64,000 bases of DNA, from NCBI GenBank assembly GCA_004210455.1, contig SEFA01000013.1:34839-98838 (forward strand), given 5' to 3'. The DNA comes from Rubrivivax sp. GTDB taxonomy: Bacteria; Pseudomonadota; Gammaproteobacteria; Burkholderiales; Burkholderiaceae_C. The notes under the pieces were generated by a model. It was not told the DNA's origin. It was given only the letters and a program-made list of their open reading frames with translations, and did no database searches. The first letter of the stretch is position 1. Every line of letters begins with the position of its first letter. Of the stretch, positions 9,297 to 17,923 are shown piece after piece. The translations under genes were made by a program, and so were the position numbers.

Positions 9297-9935
9297 TCAG
9301 CGTCCGCCCGCGCCTTGCGCCATCTTCGCGAAGTAGGCCGACTTGCCGGTCTTGTTGAGCTGATACCAAGCTTCGAGCGTCTCGGGCTCGTAGATGTCGA
9401 GCGTGTCGAAGATGGCTCGCGCGAAGTCGAGCGCGGACATGCCGCCCGCGGTGATCAGGCCCCGGTCGATCACGACGGGCTCGTCGACGTAGCGGTCGCT
9501 GCCGGCATATTCGCCGACGCCCTTCAGGTAGGACAGCGCGTTGCTCGTGTGCTGCCGGTCGTCGAGCGCGCCAAGCCGCGCCAGGCCCGCCGTGGCACCG
9601 CAGATCGCGGCGACGCGCTTGCCGGCGTCGAGGAACTCCTTGGCCTTCTTCGCGGCTTCCATGTGCTCGCCCTTGTCCCAGCCGGCGCCGCCGGGAAGGA
9701 TCAGCAGCTCGCTGTCGTCGGGGAACAGCGTCGAGAGGCGGATGTCGGGCATCACCGACAGGCCGCCCATCGATCGCGTCAGGTTGGCGCCGGCGGCGGC
9801 GACGGTCTTCACCTGCCAGTCGCCGGGCGTCTTCTGGAATTCGGGCGTGTTGATGCCCGCGACCGCGTAGGCGGCCTCCCAGTCGGCGAAGCCTTCGAAG
9901 AGGTAGAGATGGACGGTGCGGGTAGGGGTGTTCAT
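9297..9935 (-). CDS. DJ-1/PfpI family protein
   Basis: The protein has 212 residues, starting at MNTPTRTVHLYLFEGFADWE. The N-terminal YLFEGFADWE and the nucleophile elbow AAICGATAGLA, with Cys in the strand-turn-helix position, mark the class I glutamine amidotransferase-like DJ-1/PfpI superfamily. Members include glyoxalase III-type deglycases, amidases and proteases, and the exact reaction cannot be read from sequence. It is probably the last gene of a minus-strand unit with two GNAT genes, separated from the nearer one by 49 bases. Confidence 0.88.
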   Translation of the reverse strand: MNTPTRTVHLYLFEGFADWEAAYAVAGINTPEFQKTPGDWQVKTVAAAGANLTRSMGGLSVMPDIRLSTLFPDDSELLILPGGAGWDKGEHMEAAKKAKEFLDAGKRVAAICGATAGLARLGALDDRQHTSNALSYLKGVGEYAGSDRYVDEPVVIDRGLITAGGMSALDFARAIFDTLDIYEPETLEAWYQLNKTGKSAYFAKMAQGAGGR

Positions 9936-9984
9936 GCCGCCATGGCGGCAAGGTGCGTGCCTGCCGGATCTCCGCACCGGGCGA

Positions 9985-10422
9985 TCAGCCGGGCAGTTTC
10001 TTCACCATGAAGAACTTCGAGCCCGCGACGCCGTGGCCGGGGATCTCCAGTTGCACCGTGTAGCCCAGGCGCTCGTAGAACGGACGGGCCTGGAAGCTGA
10101 AGGTGCTGAGGTAGAAGGTGTCGCAGCCGCGCTCGACGGCGCGCTGCTCGAAGGCACGGACGACGGCGGCGCCGACGCCGGCGTGCCGATGCGCGGCGTC
10201 GACCCAGAGCTGCTTGAGCTCGCAGCAGCGTCCGAGCGTGCGGCCGACCGCGCCGCCGACGAGGCGACCGCCGGCGTCGTAGGCGGCGCTCGACAGCCCG
10301 CGCTGCCCGTCGAAGGCGCCGTGGTCGCCGAAGGCCTCGTTGTGCTGGTCGAGACCTGCCTCGACCAACGCGGCAAGACCCGGCTTGGGGTCGTCGAAGG
10401 CGGCAGTGGTAAAGGCATTCAT
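9985..10422 (-). CDS. GNAT N-acetyltransferase
   Basis: This 145-residue acetyltransferase shows the acetyl-CoA-binding region ELKQLWVDAAHRHAGVGAAVV, followed by the motif B segment around FYERLGYTVQ. The substrate is unknown. The start codon overlaps the stop of the upstream GNAT gene by ATGA, so the two are translationally coupled. The C-terminal segment IPGHGVAGSKFFMVKKL is typical of small YjaB/YncA-like GNATs that act on small molecules. Confidence 0.88.
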   Translation of the reverse strand: MNAFTTAAFDDPKPGLAALVEAGLDQHNEAFGDHGAFDGQRGLSSAAYDAGGRLVGGAVGRTLGRCCELKQLWVDAAHRHAGVGAAVVRAFEQRAVERGCDTFYLSTFSFQARPFYERLGYTVQLEIPGHGVAGSKFFMVKKLPG

Positions 10423-10940
10423 GCGGACAGCGCCTTGGTCAATCGGACCATCATGGTCTGCGTCAGTTGATTGGGACCGCGCTCCGATTCGACGTAGCCG
10501 TTGCGGCCATAGAGGCCGATCAACGGCATGTTGGTCTCGGACGTCCAGGTGCATGCGAACGGCACGCGGCATTCGAGGAACCAGGCTTCGGCATGCGCGA
10601 GCAGGCGTTGCGCGACGCCGAGCCGACGCGCCTCCGGCACGACGTAGGTGGTCGAGATCAAACCGAAAGGTGCTGCGTGGAGCCCGGCGGTAACGGAATC
10701 GGCATCGGACTCGACGCGATAGATCGTGTGGCCGACGATGACGCCGGCTTCGTCCGCAGCAACGACGACTTCCGCGGCGCGGCCGTCAAGGTGCCACCGC
10801 ACGCGCTCGCGCAGCCAGTCCATCGAATACATCGTGCCGCCGGCCTCCTCGCCTTCGACTTCAATCAGGGTCGCGCGCATGCGCTCGGCGACGAGGTCGA
10901 TGGCGTCGGTGTCGGCGAGCGAGAGCGGGCGCAGCAGCAT
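10419..10940 (-). CDS. GNAT N-acetyltransferase
   Basis: The 173-residue protein begins MLLRPLSLADTDAIDLVAERMR. A GNAT motif A is visible as TTYVVPEARRLGVAQRLL, then a later YGRNGYVES segment near the C-terminus. The family transfers acetyl from acetyl-CoA to amines; the substrate is unknown. It is the first gene of a minus-strand unit (GNAT, GNAT, DJ-1/PfpI) and faces a third GNAT gene across a 62-base gap that must hold both promoters. Confidence 0.88.
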   Translation of the reverse strand: MLLRPLSLADTDAIDLVAERMRATLIEVEGEEAGGTMYSMDWLRERVRWHLDGRAAEVVVAADEAGVIVGHTIYRVESDADSVTAGLHAAPFGLISTTYVVPEARRLGVAQRLLAHAEAWFLECRVPFACTWTSETNMPLIGLYGRNGYVESERGPNQLTQTMMVRLTKALSA

Positions 10941-11002
10941 GGGTGATTGGCGAGGGGCGATCCGCCATGTTAGGCGGTTGGCTGTTCGGAGACACTCTCG
11001 CC

Positions 11003-11536
11003 ATGCCTGCCTTTCCACCACTGGATGCGCCGCCGCTGCGCCTCGAACCCGTCTCCGTCGAGCACGCCGAGGAGATGCATGTCGTGCTCGCCGATCCGTC
11101 GATCTACGAGTTCATCGATGAGGACGGACCGCCCACGCTCGAATGGCTGCGCGAGGCTTATGCGCGGCGCGCGAAGGGACGATCGCCGGATGGCAGCGAG
11201 TTGTGGTTCAACTGGATGATTCGTTGTGACGACGGTCGATTGATCGGTTATGCGCAGGCGACGATCGAGTCGCCGGAGATTTGCTGGATCGCCTACGTGC
11301 TTTCGGCTGAAGGGCGAGGGCAGGGGCATGCCACGCGCGCGGTGGCGGTGATGATTGACTACCTCCGCGACGCCCACGACGTTCGACGATTGCTGGCCTC
11401 GGTGGACGCCGGCAACGCGCGTTCGATCGCCTTGCTTGAGCGGCTCGGTTTCATCGGCGCAGACGCGGACCTCGCTCGTAACTTTGAGATCTATGGATCC
11501 GGCCGGCTCTATGTGAGTCCGTCGGCGTCAGCGTAG
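11003..11536 (+). CDS. GNAT N-acetyltransferase (RimJ/RimL-like)
   Basis: The protein has 177 residues and starts MPAFPPLDAPPLRLEPVSVE; an upstream in-frame start at 10943 is less likely because it would begin inside the divergent promoter region. The core reads WIAYVLSAEGRGQGHATRAV, a motif A with R/Q-x-x-G-x-G/A spacing, and NARSIALLERLGF, the motif B typical of RimJ/RimL-type acetyltransferases. The acceptor is unknown. The last 9 bases overlap the end of the convergent TlpA-like gene. Confidence 0.88.
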   Translation: MPAFPPLDAPPLRLEPVSVEHAEEMHVVLADPSIYEFIDEDGPPTLEWLREAYARRAKGRSPDGSELWFNWMIRCDDGRLIGYAQATIESPEICWIAYVLSAEGRGQGHATRAVAVMIDYLRDAHDVRRLLASVDAGNARSIALLERLGFIGADADLARNFEIYGSGRLYVSPSASA

Positions 11537-12331
11537 CCGCGTCAACATCGCCTCCAACGCGGGCTTCGACAGCTCGCCGGTCCGCTTGCCGACGAGCTTC
11601 CCCGAGGCATCGAAGAGCAGCGTGGTGGGATAGCCTGCCTGCTTGAACGCCGCGCTCGCTTCGCGTCGCTCGTCGATGGCCACGTTGCTCATGGTCAGGC
11701 GCTGCTGGCCGAGCCACTTCGCCACGTGAGCTTCGTCCTCGCCCTGATTGATGAAGACGAAGCGCACGTCCGGCCGGTCGCGCTGCGCCTGCGCGAGCAT
11801 CGGCATCTCGCGGATGCACGGCCCGCACCAGGTCGCCCATAGATTGATCAGCACGGGCTTCCCGCGCAGCGCGGCGAGGTCGATCGGCTCGCCGTTCAAC
11901 TGCTCGAAGCGAAGCGCCGGCAGCGGGGCCGCGGCGGGGCTCATGGCGAGTTGAATCTGACCGGCGATCACGATCGCCGTCCCGACTGCCAGTGGCACCG
12001 ACGCTGCGAGCCGCATCCCCGGCATGTTCCTCAACTTGAAGGTCGCGTACATCCACATCGCGATGATGCCGACCTCGGGCGACCAGCCGCCGTCACGCAG
12101 GTTCAGGATGCTGAGCGGCTGCGCCGCGTAGAGCTCCTTGTACTGGTAGAGGAACCCGAGCCGCGCGAACACGATCGCGACCCACAGGCTTCGCCAAAGG
12201 AGCGGACCGGCGTCCTGGCGGCGCTTGCGCATGAGGAACGCTGCCGCCCCGAGCGACGCGGCGACCGCGACGCACAGATGCAGGAAGGCCCAAGGCAGCA
12301 CCAGAGGGCCGATGGCGACGGCCTCGTTCAT
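11528..12331 (-). CDS. TlpA-like thioredoxin with N-terminal membrane domain
   Basis: This 267-residue protein fuses a hydrophobic N-terminal domain of about 130 residues, with three or four membrane segments, to a TlpA-type thioredoxin domain. The active site is W168-C-G-P-C172 within NLWATWCGPCIREMPML, and the cis-Pro loop is GYPTTLLF. The membrane part resembles the prolipoprotein diacylglyceryl transferase fold segment sometimes joined to TlpA in Burkholderiales. The predicted role is a membrane-tethered periplasmic disulfide reductase, which is inference from family. A VOC gene starts 10 bases upstream and is probably cotranscribed. Confidence 0.9.
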   Translation of the reverse strand: MNEAVAIGPLVLPWAFLHLCVAVAASLGAAAFLMRKRRQDAGPLLWRSLWVAIVFARLGFLYQYKELYAAQPLSILNLRDGGWSPEVGIIAMWMYATFKLRNMPGMRLAASVPLAVGTAIVIAGQIQLAMSPAAAPLPALRFEQLNGEPIDLAALRGKPVLINLWATWCGPCIREMPMLAQAQRDRPDVRFVFINQGEDEAHVAKWLGQQRLTMSNVAIDERREASAAFKQAGYPTTLLFDASGKLVGKRTGELSKPALEAMLTRLR

Positions 12332-12341
12332 CGCGGAGGGA

Positions 12342-12755
12342 TCAGGTCGCGAAGATCCCGTCCGTGGAGGCGAATCCCTTGACCTCGATCGGATTGCCCG
12401 ACGGGTCGAGGAAGAACATCGTGGCCTGCTCGCCGGGCTGGCCGGCGAAGCGGATGCTGGGCCTGAGCACGAACGCGGTGCCGCGCGATTCCAGTCGGTC
12501 GGCGAGCGCGCGCCAGTCCGGCATCGCCAGGATCACGCCGAGGTGCGGCATCGGCACCATGTGGTCGCCGACCTTGCCCGTGTTGCCCGTCTTGAACGGC
12601 TCGCCGAGGTGCAGCGAGATCTGGTGGCCGAAGAAGTCGAAGTCCACCCAGGTGTCGGTGCTGCGACCTTCCTCGCAGCCGAGCACGCCGCCGTAGAAGG
12701 CGCGGGCATCGTCCAGGTCTCGCACGTGATAGGCCAGGTGGAACACGGATCGCAT
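12342..12755 (-). CDS. VOC (glyoxalase/dioxygenase fold) protein
   Basis: The 137-residue protein starts MRSVFHLAYHVRDLDDARAFY, a standard first VOC beta-alpha-beta motif. The second half contains MFFLDPSGNPIEVKGF, the usual strand with the metal-ligand Glu, and HLAYH provides a candidate His ligand. The longer insertion around DHMVPMPHLGVIL is typical of a conserved proteobacterial VOC subgroup without a known substrate. It lies directly upstream of the TlpA-like gene in the same direction. Confidence 0.87.
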   Translation of the reverse strand: MRSVFHLAYHVRDLDDARAFYGGVLGCEEGRSTDTWVDFDFFGHQISLHLGEPFKTGNTGKVGDHMVPMPHLGVILAMPDWRALADRLESRGTAFVLRPSIRFAGQPGEQATMFFLDPSGNPIEVKGFASTDGIFAT

Positions 12756-12854
12756 GGGGGCTCCCGGGCAGGGGTGATCGATCGGACGATCCTAGCCGCG
12801 AAGCAGGCGCCGCTAACATCGGCATCCTCTGTGTCGTGCGCTTGGGAGATCGGT

Positions 12855-13499
12855 GTGGATGTGACCAGCTGGTTGGGATTCGTCAGTGTGGCGCTGTTTG
12901 TCACATTCACGCCGGGTCCCGGCGTCCTGATGGCGATCTCGAATTCGCTCAGCGTGGGGCCGCGACGGGCGATGGTGGGGTCGCTCGGCAACGCGACAGG
13001 CCTGCTGGCCGTGTCCGCGGCGACGGCAGTGGGTCTGGGAGTGCTGCTGAGCACCTCGTCGATGGCCTTCCTCGTCGTGAAGCTGCTGGGCGCCTGCTAC
13101 CTGATCTGGCTGGGCATCAAGCAGTGGCGACAGGGCGCACGGATGTCGATGGCGTCGGGAGACGCCGCGGCGGCCGAAGCGGCAGGCCTGACGCGCCGGG
13201 CGCTGTTCTCGCGCGGCGTGATGGTCGCGCTCACGAATCCGAAGGCGATCCTCTTCTTCTCCGCGCTGTTCCCGCAGTTCATGAATCACCCGGAGACGGC
13301 GCTGCGCGACTTCGTCGTGCTGACCTTGACCTTCTCCAGCTGCGCGGTGCTGGCGCATCTGTTCTACGTCGTGCTGGCGCGCGCGCTGCGCCGCGGGCTG
13401 GCGTCGCCGACGCGAGTGAGGTTCATGAACCGGACCTTCGGCGCGTGCTTCGTCGCGCTGGGTGTCAGCCTGATCGGCTGGCGCGGCCGGACGCAGTGA
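12855..13499 (+). CDS. LysE-family amino-acid exporter
   Basis: This 214-residue membrane protein has about six transmembrane segments and the LysE/RhtB signature TFTPGPGVLMAISNSLSVG in the first loop. A second conserved segment is GVMVALTNPKAILFF. The family exports amino acids or homoserine lactone-related compounds through the inner membrane. I chose the GTG start because GGGAG lies six bases upstream and the protein then begins directly before the first membrane segment; a second GTG lies two codons later. A VOC gene follows after 13 bases in the same direction. Confidence 0.9.
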   Translation: MDVTSWLGFVSVALFVTFTPGPGVLMAISNSLSVGPRRAMVGSLGNATGLLAVSAATAVGLGVLLSTSSMAFLVVKLLGACYLIWLGIKQWRQGARMSMASGDAAAAEAAGLTRRALFSRGVMVALTNPKAILFFSALFPQFMNHPETALRDFVVLTLTFSSCAVLAHLFYVVLARALRRGLASPTRVRFMNRTFGACFVALGVSLIGWRGRTQ

Positions 13500-13512
13500 A
13501 GGAGGCGCGGTC

Positions 13513-13923
13513 ATGTTTTCGCATCTGTTCGTCGGCATCACCGACTTCGACCGGGCGCTGGCGTTCTACACGCCGCTGATGGCGGCGCTGAAGCAGCCGC
13601 ATCGCTTCACCGATCCGGGTTCTCAACGCGCCGGCTGGCAGTCGGTGCCGACGCCGCGTCCCTTGTTCATCATCGGACGGCCGCTTGAAGGCGAGGCCTG
13701 CTTCGGCAACGGGCAGATGACCGCCTTCATGGCGGCGTCGCGCGCGATGGTCGACGAGGTCCACGCCGTGGCGCTCGCCCACGGCGGGACCAGCGAAGGC
13801 GCACCCGGCCTGCGGCCCCAGTACCACCCGGACTACTACGGCGCCTACTTCCGCGATCCGGATGGGAACAAGCTGTGCGTGGTGTGTCATGAGGCGGAGT
13901 CCTCGACGGCGACGGGCGCGTGA
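13513..13923 (+). CDS. VOC family protein
   Basis: The 136-residue protein begins MFSHLFVGITDFDRALAFY and ends with YGAYFRDPDGNKLCVVCHE, the paired strands of a glyoxalase/bleomycin-resistance fold. His4 and Glu near the C-terminus are possible metal ligands. A strong GGAGG lies eight bases before the start. It probably forms an operon with the LysE exporter upstream and overlaps the next gene by GTGA. No substrate can be named. Confidence 0.88.
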   Translation: MFSHLFVGITDFDRALAFYTPLMAALKQPHRFTDPGSQRAGWQSVPTPRPLFIIGRPLEGEACFGNGQMTAFMAASRAMVDEVHAVALAHGGTSEGAPGLRPQYHPDYYGAYFRDPDGNKLCVVCHEAESSTATGA

Positions 13924-14306
13924 GGGCTACATCTCATCCGTCGTTCAAGTGGTTTGCCTTGCGTTGCGCGACGGCCTGCCTCGCCTCGTGGGTAATGTCG
14001 GTCTCGGCAGCGCCTGCTGCACTCCCCGCTGACGTGACGGCCCTCATCGAGCGGCACGGGCGCTGCGTTCACTGGCTCGGTGAGCCCGGCGAAGGCGATG
14101 CGGAGCGTCAGCGGGACATCGATTGGGGCATGTGCCAGAGCTGCCCCGGCACTGACGCCAACTTGGCGGCGCTGAAGAAGAAATACCGAGGTCAGACGTC
14201 CGTGATGAATGCGCTCCAGGCGCTCGATGAGCGCGTGGAGCCCATGGGCCGCGAAGAGGCGAAGCGCTTCTGCGCGACGACGCGCAAGCCGGAGTGGGCG
14301 AAGTGA
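13920..14306 (+). CDS. small exported protein, unknown
   Basis: The 128-residue product starts with GTG, overlapping the upstream stop codon as GTGA. The first 31 residues form a signal peptide with a hydrophobic core and an SVSAAPA cleavage region. The mature part holds four Cys (HGRCVHW, WGMCQSC, RFCATT), which in the periplasm could form two disulfides. I do not recognise the family. It ends the LysE-VOC gene group. Confidence 0.65.
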   Translation: MRATSHPSFKWFALRCATACLASWVMSVSAAPAALPADVTALIERHGRCVHWLGEPGEGDAERQRDIDWGMCQSCPGTDANLAALKKKYRGQTSVMNALQALDERVEPMGREEAKRFCATTRKPEWAK

Positions 14307-14385
14307 CTTTCAGCCGGCCCTCCGGCCACGGAAACCTTGCCCCGCCCGCTAGCATGCGCCCATTGTCGTTTCTCCCCTGCGAGTC

Positions 14386-15102
14386 ATGCCCAAATTCTCC
14401 GTGATGACCTGCGCCGAGGCTGCCGAACGATTCGGGCTGTCGTCGTCGTCGATGAACTACCTTCGCGATCTGTCGCGTTATCAGGTGCTCGTCTGCGAAG
14501 GTGATTGGCAACTCGACGGCTCGCTGGTGCTCGATTGGCCGGGTTGGGGCGACTCGCAGTGGCTGTCGCGCTTCGACATTCCGGAAGGCGCCGAGACCTC
14601 CGAGATCGCCGGCATCGCGGTCGTCGGCAACCTGCGTCTCAGTGGCTCGGTGCTCAACCTCAACACGGACGGCGGGCCGTTCCTCATCGTGACCGGCCAT
14701 CTCACCGCGCGCTCTATCGCCAGCGGCGGGGCCACCATCACGGTCAATGGCGACGCCGACATCGTCGAGGCGGTCGTCAGTTGCTACAACCACGGCGAAC
14801 TGTGGCTCAAGGGCCGTGTCCGCACGACCTTGTGGCTGCAGGATGACCACATGATGAGCGCCGGGAAGCTCGCGGCCCTCGTGAGCTTCGATGCCCGGAG
14901 CGACCTCGATACGGAGGACTACGAAGAAGTGTTCCGCACGATGTCCGATGGCAGAGAGCAGTACTTCGAGGTGCAGAACGTGCCCGAACCGCTGCGCGAT
15001 CTCGTCGTGCCCGAGGTGGTGGCGTACAAGGATCTCTGGGATCGGGTCTGCGCGGAGCTGCCGATCCTGACCGACGAGGCCATGGCGCGTCGGCCGATCT
15101 GA
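14386..15102 (+). CDS. unrecognised protein with beta-helix-like core
   Basis: This 238-residue protein has no signal peptide. Residues about 35-165 show short repeated beta strands (IAGIAVVGNLRLSGSVLNL, FLIVTGHLTARSI, TITVNGDADIV, ELWLKGRVRTTLWL) of the kind seen in bactofilin-like or polymer-forming beta-helical proteins. The N-terminus has CAEAAERFGLSSSSMNYL, which could be a small helix-turn-helix-like element. The C-terminal 60 residues are acidic. The stop overlaps the next start as TGATG. The family is not recognised; the beta-helix idea is a reading of the strand pattern only. Confidence 0.65.
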   Translation: MPKFSVMTCAEAAERFGLSSSSMNYLRDLSRYQVLVCEGDWQLDGSLVLDWPGWGDSQWLSRFDIPEGAETSEIAGIAVVGNLRLSGSVLNLNTDGGPFLIVTGHLTARSIASGGATITVNGDADIVEAVVSCYNHGELWLKGRVRTTLWLQDDHMMSAGKLAALVSFDARSDLDTEDYEEVFRTMSDGREQYFEVQNVPEPLRDLVVPEVVAYKDLWDRVCAELPILTDEAMARRPI

Positions 15103-15452
15103 TGAGCGCGGGCATGACGCTGCGAGATCGCTTTGTCGACTACCTCCGCCGCTACGCCGCCAAGGACCTCGACGGCATCGCCGCGATGTTCTCGGAGGAC
15201 GTCACGCTGCGCGATTGGAATCTCTCGGTGAGGGGCCGCGACGCGGCTATCGCGGAGACGCGCAAGAACTTCGAGTCCTCGACGTCGATCCACATCGAGG
15301 TGTTGCGGGTGCTGGAGAACGCCAACTCGGTGGCCGGCGAGCTGCGCATAGTCGTCGACGGGCACATCGAGCTGTTCGTCGTCGACGTGCTGGACTTCGA
15401 CTCGGAAGGCCGGATCACGGCGATCCGGGCCTTCCTCGGCCGGGGCGACTGA
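15102..15452 (+). CDS. SnoaL-like (NTF2-fold) protein
   Basis: The 116-residue protein opens with LRDRFVDYLRRYAAKDLDGIAAMFSEDVTLRDW, a typical NTF2/SnoaL-like start in which a helix is followed by the phrase for a small alpha+beta cone. The later VVDVLDFDSEGRITAIRAF is the expected final strand pair. Family members are steroid-isomerase-like enzymes or ligand-binding proteins. The 1-base TGATG overlap couples it to the upstream beta-helix-like gene, so both may serve one unknown task. Confidence 0.82.
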   Translation: MSAGMTLRDRFVDYLRRYAAKDLDGIAAMFSEDVTLRDWNLSVRGRDAAIAETRKNFESSTSIHIEVLRVLENANSVAGELRIVVDGHIELFVVDVLDFDSEGRITAIRAFLGRGD

Positions 15453-15467
15453 GCCTCGCGCCCAGCT

Positions 15468-16682
15468 TCACTCGTCGGCGGTGAGCCGCACCAGCAGCGC
15501 GCCGGCGCTCGCCACCGTCGCCAGCCCGGTCACGCCGATCCAGCCCCAGTGGGTCAGCAGCACGCTGCCCAGCGCCGCGCCCGTCGCCATGCCGATGAAC
15601 ATCCCCGTGAAGAGCAGCGCGTTGAGGCGGCTGCGCGCGGCCGGATCGAGGCTGTAGACGATCGTCTGGTGTGCGACCAGCGCGGCCTGCACGCCGAAGT
15701 CGAAGACGACGGCGAGCACGACCAGCACGACGATCGCCGCGCCGCGATCCAGCCACGCCGTCACCGACATCACCGCGAAGGACAGCGCCACCAGCAGCGA
15801 GCCCAGCTTCGTCACGACGCCGGGACCGCGCTTGTCGGCGAAACGTCCCGCCAGGGGCGCGGCCAATGCGCCCGCGGCGCCGGCCAGGCCGAAGGCGCCG
15901 GACACCGCGCTGCCCAGTCCGAAGCGCTCGTGCAGCATCACCGCCAGCGTCGACCAGAAAGCGCTGAACGCCACCGCCAGCAAGGCCTGGGCGATCGCGG
16001 CGCGACGCAGCGTGGGCAGCGTCCGCCACAGGCCGCCGAGCGAGCGAAGCAGGGCGCCATACGTGGTGCGCATCGCCGGCGGCGAGGACGGCAGCCAGCG
16101 CCAGCTGGCCAGGCCGGTGATCGTCAGCGCCGTCGCCGCCAGTCCGTAGACCCAGCGCCAGCCGAACGCCTGCGCAACCAGTCCGCTCATCACGCGCGAC
16201 AGCAGGATGCCCAGCAGCAGGCCCGTCATCACCTGGCCGACGATGCGGCCGCGATGCGCGACGGGGCTCAAGGTCGCGGCCATCGGCACGACGTCCTGCG
16301 CCAGCGTGGCCGTCAGGCCCAGCACCGCGCTGGCCACGAGGAAGGGCGCGAAGCCGGGCGCGAAGGCGCACAGCAGCAGCGTGGCGATCAGCAGCACGAA
16401 CTTGGTGAGGATGACCTTGCGACGATCGAAGCGGTCGCCCAGCGGCGTGAGCAGCAGGATGCCGGCGGCGTAGCCGAGCTGGGTGAGCATGGGCACCGCG
16501 CCGATGCCGGCCGTGGAGGCGTGCAGGTCCTCGGCGAGCGGCGCCAGGATCGGCTGGCTGTAATACAGCGACGCGGCGCCGAGCCCCGCCGAAGCCGCCA
16601 GCAGCACGATCAACGGCGCGGACGGGGTGGCGGGGTCGCGTGGCACGGCGGCGGCATTCGAAGGCATGGGAAGGCTGGACAT
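15468..16682 (-). CDS. MFS transporter (drug/solute efflux type)
   Basis: The 404-residue protein has twelve predicted membrane segments. The loop between segments 2 and 3 reads PLGDRFDRRKVI, the MFS motif A, and the start region ASLYYSQPILAPLAEDL is typical of YnfM/AraJ-like members. GGGAG precedes the ATG by six bases. It is transcribed divergently from a LysR regulator gene and its export is likely controlled by it. The substrate is unknown; small drugs or metabolites are usual for this class. Confidence 0.9.
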   Translation of the reverse strand: MSSLPMPSNAAAVPRDPATPSAPLIVLLAASAGLGAASLYYSQPILAPLAEDLHASTAGIGAVPMLTQLGYAAGILLLTPLGDRFDRRKVILTKFVLLIATLLLCAFAPGFAPFLVASAVLGLTATLAQDVVPMAATLSPVAHRGRIVGQVMTGLLLGILLSRVMSGLVAQAFGWRWVYGLAATALTITGLASWRWLPSSPPAMRTTYGALLRSLGGLWRTLPTLRRAAIAQALLAVAFSAFWSTLAVMLHERFGLGSAVSGAFGLAGAAGALAAPLAGRFADKRGPGVVTKLGSLLVALSFAVMSVTAWLDRGAAIVVLVVLAVVFDFGVQAALVAHQTIVYSLDPAARSRLNALLFTGMFIGMATGAALGSVLLTHWGWIGVTGLATVASAGALLVRLTADE

Positions 16683-16808
16683 GGCAACTCCCGGAGGATG
16701 ATTCAAGAGGGCGTGAAGAAGAAAGGGGAAGGTCGGGTGAAGACCGGATGACCCGCATTCTTCGGATTCGAGGGCGGCGCGGGAAGCGGTCCGGCTTGCA
16801 CAGCGCCC

Positions 16809-16823
16809 ATACGCGCAGCGTAT
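16809..16823. promoter_or_regulatory. T-N11-A palindrome, probable LysR operator
   Basis: ATACGC-GCA-GCGTAT is a perfect inverted repeat with six-base arms and carries the T-N11-A LysR box spacing. It ends ten bases before the LysR start codon and lies 126 bases upstream of the divergent MFS start. The position fits autorepression of the regulator plus activation of the transporter. No experimental support is available in the sequence itself. Confidence 0.65.
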
Positions 16824-16833
16824 AAAGCGGGTC

Positions 16834-17796
16834 ATGAACGACACCACCCGGGACAGCGGCCAGGACCGCCTCGCGCTGCTGCAGACCTTCCTCCGCGTCG
16901 CGGAGGCCGGCAGCTTCTCCGCCGCCGCGCTGCAGCTCGCGACCACGCAACCGACCGTCAGCCGGCGCGTGCAGATGCTGGAGTCGCTGCTCGGCGCGCG
17001 GCTGGTGGAGCGCTCCACGCGCGGGCTCCGTCTGACGGAAGAGGGCGAGCGCTGCGCTGCGCAGGCGCAGGACCTGATCGACGGCTGGCAGTCCCTGGCG
17101 GAGGAGCTCGAGGGCGGCGAGGAGCTGTCCGGCACGCTTCGCCTGCGCGTGCCGCATGCTTTCGGACAGAGCCAGCTGATCGAGCCGCTCGCGGCCTTCC
17201 TCACCCGGCACCCACGCGTGTCGGTGGAGTGGATGCTGCAGGATCAGTTGCCCGACTTCAGCCGCGAGAACGTCGATTGCTCTCTGCTGGTCGGGGAGAT
17301 CAGCCAGCCCAACCTGATCGCGACGCAACTGGCCGAGATCCCCCGTGTGCTGGTCGCGACGCCGCAGCTCGCGAAGAAGCTGCCGAAGGGATTGGGCAAG
17401 AAGCCGCCGGAGGAGATCGCGGGACTGCTTGGCGCGCAGCCGTGGCTGGCCTTGCTGGCGTTCTATCGGGATGGCGTCGATCTGCGCGCCGCGGACGGCG
17501 AGGAGCGCCTGCACATCGCATTCCGTCCGCGCCTGGGGACGGACAGCCTCTTCGCATTGATCGAGTCCGCGCGTCGGGGATTGGGCTTCGCGCTGGTGTC
17601 CCAATGGGCGGTCTTCGACGACATCGCCGAAGGTCGCCTCGTGCGCGTGCTGCCCGAGTGGTGCGCGCCGCCGCTGCCGATCTCACTCGTCTACCCGTCG
17701 CGACGTCTCCAACCCGCGCGGCTGCGAGCGTTCCAACAGGTGATGCGAGAGGTCATTCCGACCATGCGCGGCATGCGCGAAGTCCGCCGGAATTGA
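16834..17796 (+). CDS. LysR-type transcriptional regulator
   Basis: The 320-residue regulator has an N-terminal winged helix-turn-helix at about residues 10-70 (LLQTFLRVAEAGSFSAAALQLATTQPTVSRRVQMLE) and a LysR substrate-binding domain from about 95 onward. The coinducer is unknown. It is divergent from the MFS gene and has a T-N11-A palindrome directly before its start, so it probably controls that transporter and itself. Confidence 0.93.
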   Translation: MNDTTRDSGQDRLALLQTFLRVAEAGSFSAAALQLATTQPTVSRRVQMLESLLGARLVERSTRGLRLTEEGERCAAQAQDLIDGWQSLAEELEGGEELSGTLRLRVPHAFGQSQLIEPLAAFLTRHPRVSVEWMLQDQLPDFSRENVDCSLLVGEISQPNLIATQLAEIPRVLVATPQLAKKLPKGLGKKPPEEIAGLLGAQPWLALLAFYRDGVDLRAADGEERLHIAFRPRLGTDSLFALIESARRGLGFALVSQWAVFDDIAEGRLVRVLPEWCAPPLPISLVYPSRRLQPARLRAFQQVMREVIPTMRGMREVRRN

Positions 17797-17923
17797 GGGC
17801 GTCGACTCCGTGCGTTTTCCCTCTGCAGATTCGAGGTTGAGAACGCATCGATGGGTCAGTGATTTCTGTTCGAACTGGTTCTAGATTCGCGCGGTGATCC
17901 AAGTACACCCAAGGAGTTGATTC

